From contig NW_024881303.1 of assembly GCF_018691265.1 (NCBI RefSeq), forward strand, positions 9,665,777 to 9,729,776: a DNA stretch of 64,000 nt. The letters run 5' to 3'. Origin of the DNA: Tyto alba (Eukaryota > Chordata > Aves > Strigiformes > Tytonidae). The notes under the pieces were generated by a model. That model did no database searches. It was not told where the DNA came from and saw only the letters and a program-made list of their open reading frames with translations. Below, one piece after another: positions 49,060-60,002 of the stretch. Numbering within the stretch: position 1 is the stretch's first letter; each line of letters starts with the position of its first letter. The position numbers were made by a program, and so were the translations under genes.

Positions 49060-49300
49060 AATAAATTAATCCCTTTCACACTCCTGTGACGCATTCAAGA
49101 CATTTTCATGATGATCGTCTTATGTTCTGTTTTTTATTTGAATATCAAATACATCAAGTAGATGTATCATTCAATACAATTAGCTGGCAGTTATAAATGG
49201 TACCAGAAGCCAAGCCTGGCAGGCTGATTTTTGCTACATGTGTTCAGCTGATGCTTATATATACAGGGAGTAAAAAATGAAGAGCTAGTGGCATGAATCA
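49060..49300. promoter_or_regulatory. Candidate conserved non-coding block beside the LTR (unproven)
   Basis: AT-rich, repeat-free sequence 125 bp from the LTR edge, with TTAAATATTAATAAATTAAT near 49050, CATGATGATCGTC near 49108 and TACAATTAGCTGGCAGTTAT near 49175. If it is a real enhancer, the neighbouring LTR insertion could have changed its range. Both points are inference. Confidence 0.2.
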
Positions 49301-49425
49301 TCTTTTAAAAGTTTGTGTTCTTCAATAGATTGATTATTTGTTTCTCTTCAGTTTGCACGAGTCCTTTTTAGTGGAAGTTATTAAATCCATCAGTAAGGTC
49401 AGCAAGCTGTGCTGGGCTAAATGCT

Positions 49426-50469
49426 TGCATTTGGTTTGTGTAGCAAGATTTTGGTAGTGGTGGTGGTGGGCTACAGGGGTGGCTTCTGTGAGAAGCTGCC
49501 AGAAGCTTCCCCGATGTCCAACAGAACCAATGCCATCCAGCTCCAAGACGGACCTACCAGTGGCCCAACAGTGACGGTGGTAGTGCCTCTAGGATAGTGT
49601 ATTTGACAGGAGAAAATCTGCTGGGCAACAGCAGCCAGATTGAGGAGTGAGAATACGTGAGGGAAACACCTCTGCTGACACCAAGGTCAGTGAAGGAGGA
49701 GGGGAAGGAAGTGCTCCAGTCACTGAAACAGAGATTCCCCTGCAGCCTCTGGTAAAGATCATGGTGAGGCAGGATGTGCCCCTGCAGCCCATGGAAGACC
49801 ACAGTGGAACAGATCTCCACCTGCAGCCCATGAAGGACCCCATGCCAAAGCAGGTAGATGTGCCCGGAGGATGCTGTGACCCTGTGGGAAGCCCACACTG
49901 GAGCAGGCTCCTGACAGGACCTGTGGCCCCATGGGGAGAGGAGCCCACACCGGAGCAGGTCTGCTGGCAGGACTGGTGACCCTGTGGGGAACCCACGCTG
50001 GAGCAGATCATGAAGAGCTGCAGAAGAATTTTGTGGAGGACAATCTCTTGTGGGAGAGACCCTATGCTGAGGAAGGGGAAGAGTGTGAGGAGTCCTCCTC
50101 CTGAGGAGGAAGGAGTGGCAGGAACAACGGGTGATGAACTGACTGCAACCCCCATTCCCCATCCCCCCATACAGAGAAAACTGGGAGTAAAGTTGAGCCT
50201 GGGAAGAAGGTAGGGGTGGGGAGAAGGTGTTTTTAAGATTTGGTTTTATTTCTCATTATCCTGCTTTGAGTTGATTAGTAATAAATTAAATTCATTTTTC
50301 CCCAAGTCAAATCTGTTTTGCCAATGATGGTAATTAGTGAGTGATCTCTCCCTATCCTACTCTCAACCCATGAGCCTTTCATATTTTCTTTCCTCCATCC
50401 AGCTGAGGAGGGGGAGTGATAGAGCAGCTTTGTGGGCACCTAATGTCCAACCAGGGTTAGCCCACCACA
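49426..50469 (-). mobile_element. Solo LTR of an avian endogenous retrovirus (minus strand)
   Basis: Read on the minus strand the element starts TGTGGTGGGCTAACCCTGG at 50469 and ends CACAAACCAAATGCA at 49426, giving TG...CA termini and a length of about 1,044 bp. I recognise the sequence as an LTR family common in bird genomes: the CTCCCCCTCCTCAGCTGGA stretch, AATTTAATTTATTACTAATC, GATAATGAGAAATAAAACCA and the internal GCTCCAGCGTGGG-type repeats are characteristic. A minus-strand AATAAA lies at 50245-50250. Flanking 5-mers ATGCT (49421-49425) and GTGCT (50470-50474) differ by one transition and fit an aged target-site duplication. No primer-binding site follows the 3' edge and no gag, pol or env is nearby, so it is a solo LTR left by recombination. 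The family name is not asserted. ERVL-type affinity is a likely but unverified assignment. Confidence 0.88.
49803..50006 (-). repeat. Imperfect ~50-bp repeat array inside the LTR
   Basis: Five degenerate units are each marked on the plus strand by a (T/C)GGAGCAG-like word, ending at 49812, 49853, 49906, 49958 and 50006 (spacings 41, 53, 52 and 48 bp). Between the last three the unit reads roughly CTGTGGGGAACCCAC followed by CTGGAGCAG. Copy number of such units is known to vary between LTR copies of this kind. The array suppresses stop codons, which explains why the longest open frames of the window (202 and 193 codons, minus strand, overlapping in two phases) lie here. They are not genes. Confidence 0.8.
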
Positions 50470-51399
50470 GTGCTCATTTACGTCTGGGCAAGATCCTGCA
50501 GACATGGCATCATCTCTGGAGTAAGTGAGTGTCTGTGTGACATGTCACTGGAGTAAGGGACTCTGCCACCACCCCCAGCACGGCAGGGAATTTGGGAACA
50601 GAGCCTCCAAGCAGAGAGCTCATCCAGACCTCATCATCATGGATATTTGTAATGGTCAGTGTGGAAAACCATGCTACCCAGAACCATTTCCAGGAGCTAC
50701 AGATAACATGCACTTCCAGGCCATCAGATCTACTCCAGGGGCTGGTGGCCAAGGTCTGAATGCTGAGAAGGTGGGGAGACCACTGGTCCCGGAGCCAAGC
50801 ACACCTTGCCAGCAGACAGTGCTCTCTCTGCACTCAGGTGACCATTTTCTGCTGCACAGTAGCAGTGACTGGCTTGACAAGCCTGGTCTCTTTAGCTTTA
50901 GTGTAAATCTTGAGGACTTACAAATGGTGCAGTGTTAATTGGGAAAAGTTGCCTCATTTTGAGAGCCGGGGTGTTTACCTGGGGTTCACATCAGTTCACA
51001 TAAAGCACAGCCTTCCCTGGTGGTCTCGCTCTCAAATAATGACAAAATCTGCTTCTGTGGCCCGGTGAATCCCTGTCTTGTTGTGAGAAAATGCTGAATA
51101 TGTGGAGGGAGAGGCTGGCGGTGGCTTCCCAGCGAAGTGTCACTACTGCTGCCCGTTTGACCCTGCAGATCTGCACAGCAGCCTTAGCCTCATGATTCAA
51201 CTTCAAGCAAAGTGAGGTCTGTTTCTTCAGTGCTTTCTGAAAAAAACCCTGGCCTGTTGGTTTTTGCCATGTTGTTTAGCCTTTCCCTGTGAAGCTGATG
51301 TCTCTCTGATGGTGCTTGTTAGCAGGCAGCTGGCCCAGCATGATTTCAGCAGTGATAAAATTCCCAGACAGTTTCACAGCGAGGTGACTTCATCAGCAT
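50470..51399. other. Unique DNA, no gene seen
   Basis: Non-LTR flank with no recognised feature. Overlapping frames on both strands at 50510-50938 have no domain. Confidence 0.5.
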
Positions 51400-52140
51400 C
51401 ACACTGTCAGCCACTGCCCTGTCACCAGGTACCTCACCAATCCTCCAACGGGGAGCGGAGGGTGTCATTGCTACAGGCACCACAGGCCCCTCAGGGGCAC
51501 TTTGCAGGGCTGGAGGGTCACTGTGCATTGCTCAAGCTGGGTCTCACCGTTTTCCTGGTCACCCCCTGCCCTGATGGAGGTCTTGGATTCTCCGGGAAGA
51601 TTTTTCCATGATGCTCGAGGGGAGGGTCCTGCCGGGAACAGGGGCAGGCACATGCTGATGGGAACCGATGCGATGAGAATTGTTTTTTCCATAGGCAGAG
51701 ATCATGGAGCCGGGCTGCCTGCGGGGCCCACGGGAGCACCTGGGTCAGGCTGAGCTGCCTGGACCCAAGCGCCTCGCTGGGGCAAGCTGTCACATTCCCT
51801 TCACACTGATTGAAAAACAGGCACATCCGAGGTGTGATACAGCCGATCTTCTGACATCTGCTCTGGAGCGAGACGAATCAGGCTCTGCCAGTCTCTCTTG
51901 GCTAACTACGCGGGGAGACGAGGGTGACTTGCTCCATGTGAGGCGAGGTGAATCCCAAACTAGGTGGGGAGCACCTGCGTCTTGCTGCTGGTCATCCCAC
52001 TTCATCCGAGCCCTCCTGCCCCTCGCAGCGTGCAGTGGTGTTGCAGAAGGGGGGTGCTTCTGGATACCATGGCTAAAAACGAGATGCTGTAGAGGATGAA
52101 TATGGGTGGGGGAGGTAGGGGTAGGGGGGAACAGTTCTGG
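51400..52140. other. GC-rich patch with scattered CpG, no supported gene
   Basis: About 25 CpG in 600-700 bp by rough hand count, well above the window average but with a CpG ratio near 0.5. Frames of 102-162 codons on both strands overlap in several phases (for example 51704-52099 plus against 51790-52278 minus). No protein family or splice pattern is evident. Confidence 0.4.
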
Positions 52141-53243
52141 CAGAGCTGCACCCAGGCTCCATCTCAGACCCTTTTGAAGGCCCAGAACTTTCAGAATTTT
52201 ATTCTGGTAAGGCAAAATATAGGATAGACTCGCTAAGATTGCTGTCTCAGCAATGTGCTGTTCAGGAATCACAGCCAAAAAAAAAAAAACTTGTTGAGGA
52301 TGGATTAATTTATTGTCTGGGATTTTATCTGGTCGGCCATGTCAGCATAATGTAGCAACTTTATGCAGCCAGACTTTGCAGGAGCCACTCTGTGTGCAGC
52401 TCCTCTCATCCCCATTGCCAGCCATGCACACCACGACTCACAAGCACTTTGCACTAGCAGAATATAAATTCTTGTGTATTTTACAACTTACTGGGCATCC
52501 CCTCTCATGAATGTCAGACAGTCCCGTGGGTCTCTTTGGGGCATTACCACCTCTCACTATCATCCATTTGCTTTCCCCATTTAGTTTCTAGTACCATCAT
52601 GGCTGTTGCACCCACGGCCACCTGTAATTATCTTCTGGCTGATAATTGCTCTGCTGCAGCATTACCCCTTCCATCCCCATTCAAAGCAACACTGGCACCA
52701 GGGAAGATTTTACCCTGTCTCTCCGGAGTTGGGAGGTGCAGAGCAAAGCCAAAAGGGAACGCAGTGAAATAGGAGGGGGTTTGCCAAGCTGCGATGTTAC
52801 AGGCTGTTGCTCCATTGACAGCTCTGTCACAAGGAAACGCTACTTGCCCCCAGCTTCCCCCATGCTCAGTGCTTCTAGAAATGGTGCTGTTAAAGCAGAC
52901 AGTGTCTTTCTGCTTTTGAAAAGCTGGTGGGTGCTATACTCTAGGAGAACATGAACTGGAAACCCAAACAATACTGTAAGTGAAAGGAGGTCTGTGCTTG
53001 TTCTGTGCTTCTTGCCCCTTTTTCCCTCCTTCAGAGCTCTCATGCTGACACTTTGTAACGATTAGAGTAAATTGCTGTTTCCTCACATAGGGACTGACTC
53101 TGTTTAGCAAATACTAATGTAATCCTAAACCAGAGAAGCAACACGAAACAATATCCACCCGGTTGTGGAAGCACTGGTGAGCAGCATTACTGAGGCAGAG
53201 AGGAGACTGGAGGCTTAACAAAGTTTGCAACACTGCTAAAAAA
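52141..53243. other. Unique DNA with an A13 run, no gene seen
   Basis: The only distinct feature is A13 at 52277-52289. Nothing else recognised. Confidence 0.5.
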
Positions 53244-53259
53244 GCATCATTAATGATGC
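53244..53259. promoter_or_regulatory. Perfect 16-bp palindrome GCATCATTAATGATGC
   Basis: The sequence is its own reverse complement over 16 bases with no spacer. It contains ATTA/TAAT cores back to back (ATCATTAATGAT), the layout bound by homeodomain or paired-class dimers. It lies in AT-leaning unique sequence with no gene nearby. The symmetry is seen directly. Protein binding is inference. Confidence 0.45.
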
Positions 53260-54009
53260 AATTCAGCTGAGTGGAGCAGATGTTTGACCTGCCCACTCCT
53301 TGAAACGGAGGCACAGCTTGGATAGAGCACAATCTTGGTCATAGATGATAAACATGGAGAGCAACAGCCCAGAGTAACTAAGCTTCTGAGACAAAGGCAA
53401 AAGGGGCTCTGTCCTGCAGCCTGCATTGTCCCAGAGCGCCTGCCCTGGCTCAGCATCAGGCACATACAGGTGGGATGTACCCGACTTTGGCAACAGCCTG
53501 GAAGGAGAGGGAATCCAAAATGACTTGGTGAATTCAGGTCACCAAATTTCATGGGTATTTCACTGCCCCAAGCCACCTACTTGCCAGGCTCTGTCCATAA
53601 ACCTTTGCACCCACCCCCGGAGCAGTTGAGAGGAGGAGCTTTTCTCCGTTTGCTGTTTGATCCTCATTGCCCTGACACCACCGGCAGCCTTTCATTGCTC
53701 CTCTTGCTGCAACTGCTGGAAGTAACCCAGCAGTGGTGTTGGGCAAGAAACCAGCTGAGCTGCCCTGGAGAGGCTGAGGGCTTGTGGACTGCTGATGTTT
53801 ATAGCCTGACTGAGCAAAGGAGTCAGGTCTGCTCTTGTGCGAGGTGGAGTTAAGGGAAAGGATGTCGGCACAAACCTAATTACAGGTGTTGGGAAGTTTT
53901 AGACCTTTCTGTATTGGAAATACTAACACACATCTCAGCTCTTTTGTAGTTGCAGGCTGGGGCTTCTGGATCATTTAATCAGTGTGTCCTTTTACTCATA
54001 ATTTCAGTA
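53260..54009. other. Unique DNA, no gene seen
   Basis: No repeat or exon recognised before the CR1 copy that follows. Short antisense frames only. Confidence 0.5.
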
Positions 54010-54249
54010 CAGGGCAATGGCCTCAGCTGTTGCTTCAGATGTTCAGAATGGACAGACAGAGAAATGCTTCACCAGAAGGGTGCTGCAGTGCTGGATTTGC
54101 CTGCTCCAGCCTCCATCCTTGGAGCTTTTCACCGCTCAGCTAGACAAAGCCATAGCTGGCTTGACCCAGTGGTGGCTACAGTCCTGCTCCAGGTGGGAGG
54201 CTGGACCAGAGATCTCCAGAGATCCCTTCTAGCCAGCACCACTGTGAAT
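54010..54249 (+). mobile_element. CR1 LINE 3' end fragment (plus strand)
   Basis: The longest CR1 piece in the window, about 240 bp. It starts in the end of the ORF2/3' region (GGCAATGGCCTCAGCTGTTG, then AAATGCTTCACCAGAAGGG and GTGCTGGATTTGCCTGCTCC) and passes through CTCCATCCTTGGAGCTTTTC and CAGCTAGACAAAGCC. It finishes with GGAGGCTGGACCAGAGATCT, CAGAGATCCCTTCTAGCC and CACTGTGAAT. This order is the CR1 3' consensus. It is 5' truncated like most CR1 copies and carries no functional reverse transcriptase. It is clearly diverged, so an old insertion. Frames here (53950-54405 plus) are by-products. Confidence 0.9.
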
Positions 54250-55627
54250 ACATGCAGAGTGCCACCACAGACACATCACACTGGCTGTGCTTTCCCTGGC
54301 TTGCCACCAGCAGCTGGGAGGAAATATTTTCCTTTATTTTCCCTTGTCCAGTTAATAACTTGCCCATGTGGGAGAGGACAACGCAGGGACATGGGTCATC
54401 TTTAGATCTGTTTCTACCATGAGCCATAGCACAGTGGGGACCCACATGCAACTGAAAACAGATAAATCCTGCAAAAGAGCATGTCTACAGTTACTTTCCA
54501 GTAAGTGAGGAACTCGGCAGAAAGCAGAAGTGGAACTTTACCTCCAGCAAGATCTGCTATAACCACTCATCAGCTGTGTTTTCAGGTGTGGTTTCCCTGC
54601 GGCAGGGCACCTGCAGCCATTTCCCCATCAGTGAAAGTCTCTTCCAGCCAATCAATCTTCTATTTATCCAACAAATAATGAATCCATGTTGACTCTTTAG
54701 CAGAGCCTGAGTCTTAAATATGCTTGAAATTAGAGGCTAACTAATGTGGGCAGGTGTGTACGTGTGTGCATCTTTGTCTGGATGTGTGCATGGTGGAAGG
54801 GAAAGGTCTGATCAGAATCAAACAGAAATAGAATCCTAATCTCTTTTCTTTGTAGAGCAAATTGGAGCAGATAGTTTCCAAATGAAATCTGAGACGATGC
54901 CAGTTGCCTGCAAACTGTACCTATTTTAAAAATAAAATCTCACTGCCTGCAAGTCATCCTCAGCTATGTTGTCTCAAGTACAATCTTCTTTCACCCAGAC
55001 AGAAAACAGAAATAAACAAGCATCCCTTCACTGTCCCCTAAGATATGGGTATTAAAAATCACCATTTTGAACTAAACATAGTTAATGCTAACCACTGACT
55101 GGTGTAGAGCTGTGGCCCCTTTGGGTCCTGCTTCCTTCAAGAAAAATTTCCCCTCTCTTCCCTGGGAAGACTGCTCTCTTGTGAAGAGAAATTAAACAAA
55201 TATCAAATAAGGACCTACTTATGTGCCACCGAAAGATCCCAAGCAGCAGAACAACTTGGATGTATAATGAACAGTAGAAACGTTAAAACAACTTTACAGG
55301 AACAGTGGAAGAAATGAACAACCCATGAAGCACAATCATATTGAATACTTTGCACAGTGTTGTAATGAGATTTAGCTGACAGAGACATTTATATAGGGAA
55401 AGAATCGTGGCCTCATTGCAATCAATAGACACGTTGCCACCGACTCTGATGGAGCTCTGGTTTCGTGATGTTTATGTTGCAACATAAGCCAAGATGCCTG
55501 TGAGCTGTCAAAATCCTTTAGAGCCATTTGTCCCAACAACCCCACAGTATCATCCCCTAATACTCTATTATGCAAAGAGACCCCTTTTATTTTTATTAGA
55601 GCTAATTCACCAGATGGTTTCGCCCCT
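54250..55627. other. Unique DNA, no gene seen
   Basis: No recognised repeat or exon. A GTGTGTACGTGTGTGCATC mini-run occurs near 54754. Confidence 0.5.
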
Positions 55628-55638
55628 CCCCCCCCCCC
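55628..55638. repeat. C11 homopolymer
   Basis: Eleven C residues within the pyrimidine stretch 55623-55645. Confidence 0.9.
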
Positions 55639-58600
55639 TCTTCCCTGCTTTGATGTAGAAAACTTGCAAGTGATTTTGCTGACTACAGATCAAGGCACAG
55701 ATCAGTGCTATTTGCCATGCACAAAACATGAAAAGTGGAGCAGGGACTGTCGGGCAAATGCGACATGTTTGTAAACAGCGATGAAACCTTTACAGACACG
55801 TGGGAGGCGGAGCAGCCCACTCCCCTGGTGTGCAGGTGGGCTGCAGGTACCGCTCCCACCAGCCCTGCAGGGAGCCGAGTGGGCAAGAAGGTGAATTTCT
55901 ACGTACTGATGAGAGATTAGACCTGCTGGTGACACTGAGAGTAAATTAATGAGAGAGCAAAGCACCTTCCAAAAGAAAGGAGTAGAAATAATGTGAATGG
56001 GTGACTGTCCTAGAAAAATGCTGATGGGTATGGATGGACAGATGTCCTCCACAGTGACCCAGGCCTCAGGCTATGGTGCCAGTTACACGGCTTTCTTTTC
56101 ATGTAGCGAGGCTGTTAATTGCAAATTTCAACAGAAGCAACAACAAAAAACCAAGTAATGGAACCAGAAAGTTTCACAGCCAGGAAGAATGCCATTAAGA
56201 AATAAAAATTCAAACTCCCTGCTGCCTGTAAACACAGCCTTACTGCTTGTGAACAGCAATTCTCACAGAAACCGTGTCCTTTGCTGCAAAACTGTGTTCA
56301 AGTCAGAAAAGCAAAAACAGGAGTCCCCCAACCTTGTGCAGGTTGTAAACAAACAGAAAAAACACCACAAAAGCAAGCAAATTAAATGCAAACATAAAAC
56401 ACAATTTTCTCCAGGCTTGTAATTCAGTGCACAAAGGTGAGAAGCAGCCCTGGGAAGGGGGTGTGCTCCATTATTTATCGTGCAGCTCTGTAAGAAACTT
56501 CTCAGCCCCTTATGAAGGGCTGCATTGGCTGGAGGTGAAACCCAGATGCCTATGAAAAGTGTAGGACCAGCCATCAGGGACCGGTGCCTCCCCAAAGTCA
56601 TTTTCCCTGCCTGTAGCAAAGGGTGGCTGAAGGACTTCTGGAGTCAGGTGTGGCACCCGCATGTTAACACTCTAGTGTCTACTGTAATGAAATGTGCACG
56701 ATGCCACTGGCATCACAGCACCTGTACCCAAGGTATATATCACCTTGTGCCACACAGATGGCATAATAAATGCCCTCACTAATGGATGGGCACTTTTTTT
56801 TACAGCATGTTACAATGACTGACATGATTTTTTAAAAACTATGTATTTTTAATACAAGAGCTTAATTTTATGCAATGCTGAAAGCAGCTGGGCTGGAGTG
56901 TACAACAAGCAGTTGCATGAGCAGAACGCAACCGCATCCTGCTTACTTATGCACGTCTACCTCCTGCGTGGACTCTCTGTTGTCTAATAAACTATAAGCC
57001 ATGAGTGAAGGTTTTCCAGCTGTTGGAACATGTTCGTTGCTACAGATTCCCCCGTGTCTAATTAAGCTCATGGCTCAACCTCCCCTTTGGTGATGGTGCT
57101 AACAGGTTCTCCTCTCCTGCAGTGGCTGCTTATTTTAGTGAGAAACAGAGTGTAAAATCACTGAGACTTCTGCTGCTCTGGGAGATCTGATTAAAAGGAG
57201 TCAATGGGTTTCAGGATTTATTGGGAAGAGGGAGCTGTCTGGCAGACATACAAGACACAGACTGTCCTCACAGTCATGTTGCTCTTGTTGGAAACCAGGC
57301 TGAGGGGACCCTGGAGCAGCCCAGGCTCAGGAGAGGAGCCAGAGCCAACAAGCACAGGCACAGCTCAACCACCTTCTCAAAAAAATCAACTGCATTCACT
57401 CCATTAAGGTATATACAATAACCTCAATGAACAGAAAGAAGTCCTTGACTATAAAAGGGGTGAGATAATCCCCAAACATATATACCTTATTTACTGCCTT
57501 ACTCTGGGACTGTCTGCAACACAGTGAACTCTCTATTTCAGTAAATCCCCCACAGTTTGGATTCTTATATAATATTTCTAGTGCACCATGTAAACTGAGG
57601 CAGGTGGGTAACATTTTCCAGATTTGTCAAGAGGTGGGGTCCTTCCTGGCAAGGGGGATGTGGAAGACCTCAGGATGAAAAGACCTGGTACGTGGAGTGT
57701 GGAGATCAGATGCTGCTCAGAGCACTTGACTTGATTTTTTGGGTCAGCCTTTGCATTGGCAAAGAGGGTAAGGGGAATTTTGTGTCTGGGAACCTGTTTG
57801 AAGTCTGTGGGAGACACAAACCTTGCTCTTCATTTGAACTGGTCTATAAAGCAGCACATGAGTAGGGAGATCAGAGCCCCCCCTCTGGGGGCAGTAGGGC
57901 CTCCCCACCACTGCCTACATCTGGGGAGCTCATGGAGGATCCCACTGAAGTTCATAAGCACTCCTCTGGAGAAAGAGAGACCTCCACACTGAAGAGGCCA
58001 GGAAACCTAATTTCATCAGTAAAAATTTCCTTTCACCCCCAATAGAGGATACCATGTAAAACCCTTCTACATTGCTCTGGGACTTGCCCCATCAAAATGC
58101 CTCCAGTGTTTTCTCCCAGTAACGCCAACATATTTGAGAGGGAGTTGCTGGTACTTCTCTCACAGACAGATTTTTTTCTGGCAACATCTCTCCAGCGCAG
58201 CACGTTTGCACAAACAAAGTTAAACGGCTTGGTTTCCATTAGTAACAAGCAGTAAAAATAGAGGACAGGTGTTTCTTAGGAGGTGTGAAAGATTAACAGG
58301 ATTTTCTTGGGTTGTCGATGACGCTGTCACTGTAGGGTATCTACTTTTTTTCTTTTTTTTCTCCACAAAGAATATAGGAAAATTTTCAATAACATTCACT
58401 GGTGCTTAGCGAAATTCAGGCAGGTTTGTGCCTGCAGTCCCTGCAGGCAAAGAAGAATTGCAGCAAATAACTCCTTCCTTTGCCCATGTGGATCCAGGTT
58501 CTCCTTTCAGAGACATCCCTGCAAACTCTCAGGAGCAACTGACCCAGGACCTCTGTGGAGGGAATTGTGTGGGGGATGGAGGACCCCAACAGGAGCATCC

Positions 58601-59179
58601 AAGAACTGGTGGAACAAATAATCAAAAAAAGACTCAAACTGCTGTGTGAGGTCAGTTTAGACCTTCAGCTTGGATCTGCAAAAGATTTTTCAGTCATTCT
58701 TAAGAAAAGGTGATGTTCTGTGTGACAAAACATGCCAGTAAGAGAAAACAAGGATCCATTCCCCCACCTCTCATCCTCCAGCCTCCCTGCATTAGAAGTC
58801 TGGAAGGCTCTTCCATGTGCCTTTCTCTGAGCATCTTCTCACAATATCTTGCACTAAGGGTTTGCCACAGTGGCTAACAGGTGGAAAGGGCAGGAAGACA
58901 GGGTAAATTCAGCCCTTGTGAGGTTACCTCTTTTTCTCATTTGACAATCATCCCCGTGCCAGGAGGGCTGTGCCTGTGCACACAATGGGCTCTGCAGAAG
59001 TGCATTTTCCAGAATGTGAACTAACATCAGTAAATGCCATTAAATACACCCCTAGCATCAAATGTACAAACAGTCTGAATGAAGCTAATGGGCCCCATAA
59101 TTGTGTCAAAACCTTAAATATCTTGCTGAACCAGCTGAAAATATCACTGCGTGCAAAAGTCGGCTAGGCATTTTGCCCC
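55639..59179. other. Unique DNA, no gene seen
   Basis: No recognised repeat, RNA gene or exon. Frames reach 118 codons (56263-56619 minus) without a domain. TTTTAAAAACTATG near 56830 and similar AT-rich words are the only texture. Confidence 0.5.
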
Positions 59180-59560
59180 CCTCCCTTGTTTTGTCTACCT
59201 CCTGCTTATGTCAAATAGTGTATTAGGGCTGTAGTGTAATATACGGCATTTGAACTTTTCTTTTGTAGTGAACAGTGTAAACAGACTGCTTTTCCTGATG
59301 AAAAGATCCTGAGCCCATAAATATCGCCCTGGCGTGCTGTACGTTGCGCCCATTGTATAAATCTCCCTACAGTGCTCACCTCTGCTCCTGTATCATAGTG
59401 AGATAAATGTGGTGCTTAAGGCCTGATTTATTTCAGTCAAAGGACAAATACTTTGATATCAAAAGGAGCTTCGTAACAATTAACATGACAGGCAAGGAGG
59501 ATTAGCTGTTGTGATTTTCGGTGTGGCATAAGCAGGCAGGTGCTGTTATTTGGACTACAT
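59180..59560. promoter_or_regulatory. Candidate conserved non-coding block (unproven)
   Basis: Repeat-free and lacking long frames, with GCTTATGTCAAATAGTGTAT near 59203, CCCATAAATATCGCCCTGGC near 59314, GCGCCCATTGTATAAATCTC near 59346 and ACAATTAACATGACAGGC near 59476. A CCCAT...ATAAAT pairing occurs twice about 35 bp apart. The texture is that of a vertebrate CNE. It may continue past the A38 tract to about 59960. Confidence 0.25.
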
Positions 59561-59812
59561 CCCTCCCCCGCACCCCTTCCCATTAAAGAGATAGTTATTG
59601 TACCGCTGTGAAAAGAGCAGCTGCTGTGCCTGAATTTCCCTATCAGACACTGTTTCTAGTGTTGGTATGAATTGGAGACACATTGTTGGTCTTTAATTAG
59701 CTCTGAGTCCCACTACCATAGGACTGCCCTGCTCTGACATGCACCCCAGGACGCTTGCGTTGAATGTGCATTAATTTCCCTATGCTTGATATCTGGGAGA
59801 CAACCTCTTTCT

Positions 59813-59813
<1 letters not shown>
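59561..59813. other. Unique DNA, no gene seen
   Basis: AT-leaning unique sequence leading into the A38 tract. No feature recognised. Confidence 0.45.

Positions 59814-59851
<38 letters not shown>
59814..59851. repeat. A38 homopolymer, longest in the window
   Basis: Thirty-eight consecutive A residues preceded by TCTC and followed by TATACC. There is no AATAAA shortly upstream and no recognisable gene or SINE body, so it is better explained as slippage expansion than as a retrocopy tail. The true length is uncertain because such runs are error-prone in sequencing. Confidence 0.95.
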
Positions 59852-59855
<4 letters not shown>

Positions 59856-60002
59856 CCTTTATAGTATTTGCAAAATGCCTGGCTTTATGCTAAGCAGCCA
59901 AATTAAATATAACCTTCGCTCTTGACTCTACTGGCCAAGCTATTCTCCGAGTCCCATTACAATTTTTTAGATCTTTGCTATTGTTGCTGACTCTAAGGTT
60001 TG

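Noticed and set aside
49554..50170. Two overlapping minus-strand frames of 202 and 193 codons, the longest in the window
   Set aside because: Both lie wholly inside the LTR and follow its internal repeat array. They are open in two phases at once and show no retroviral gene motif, so they are by-products of stop-poor repeats.
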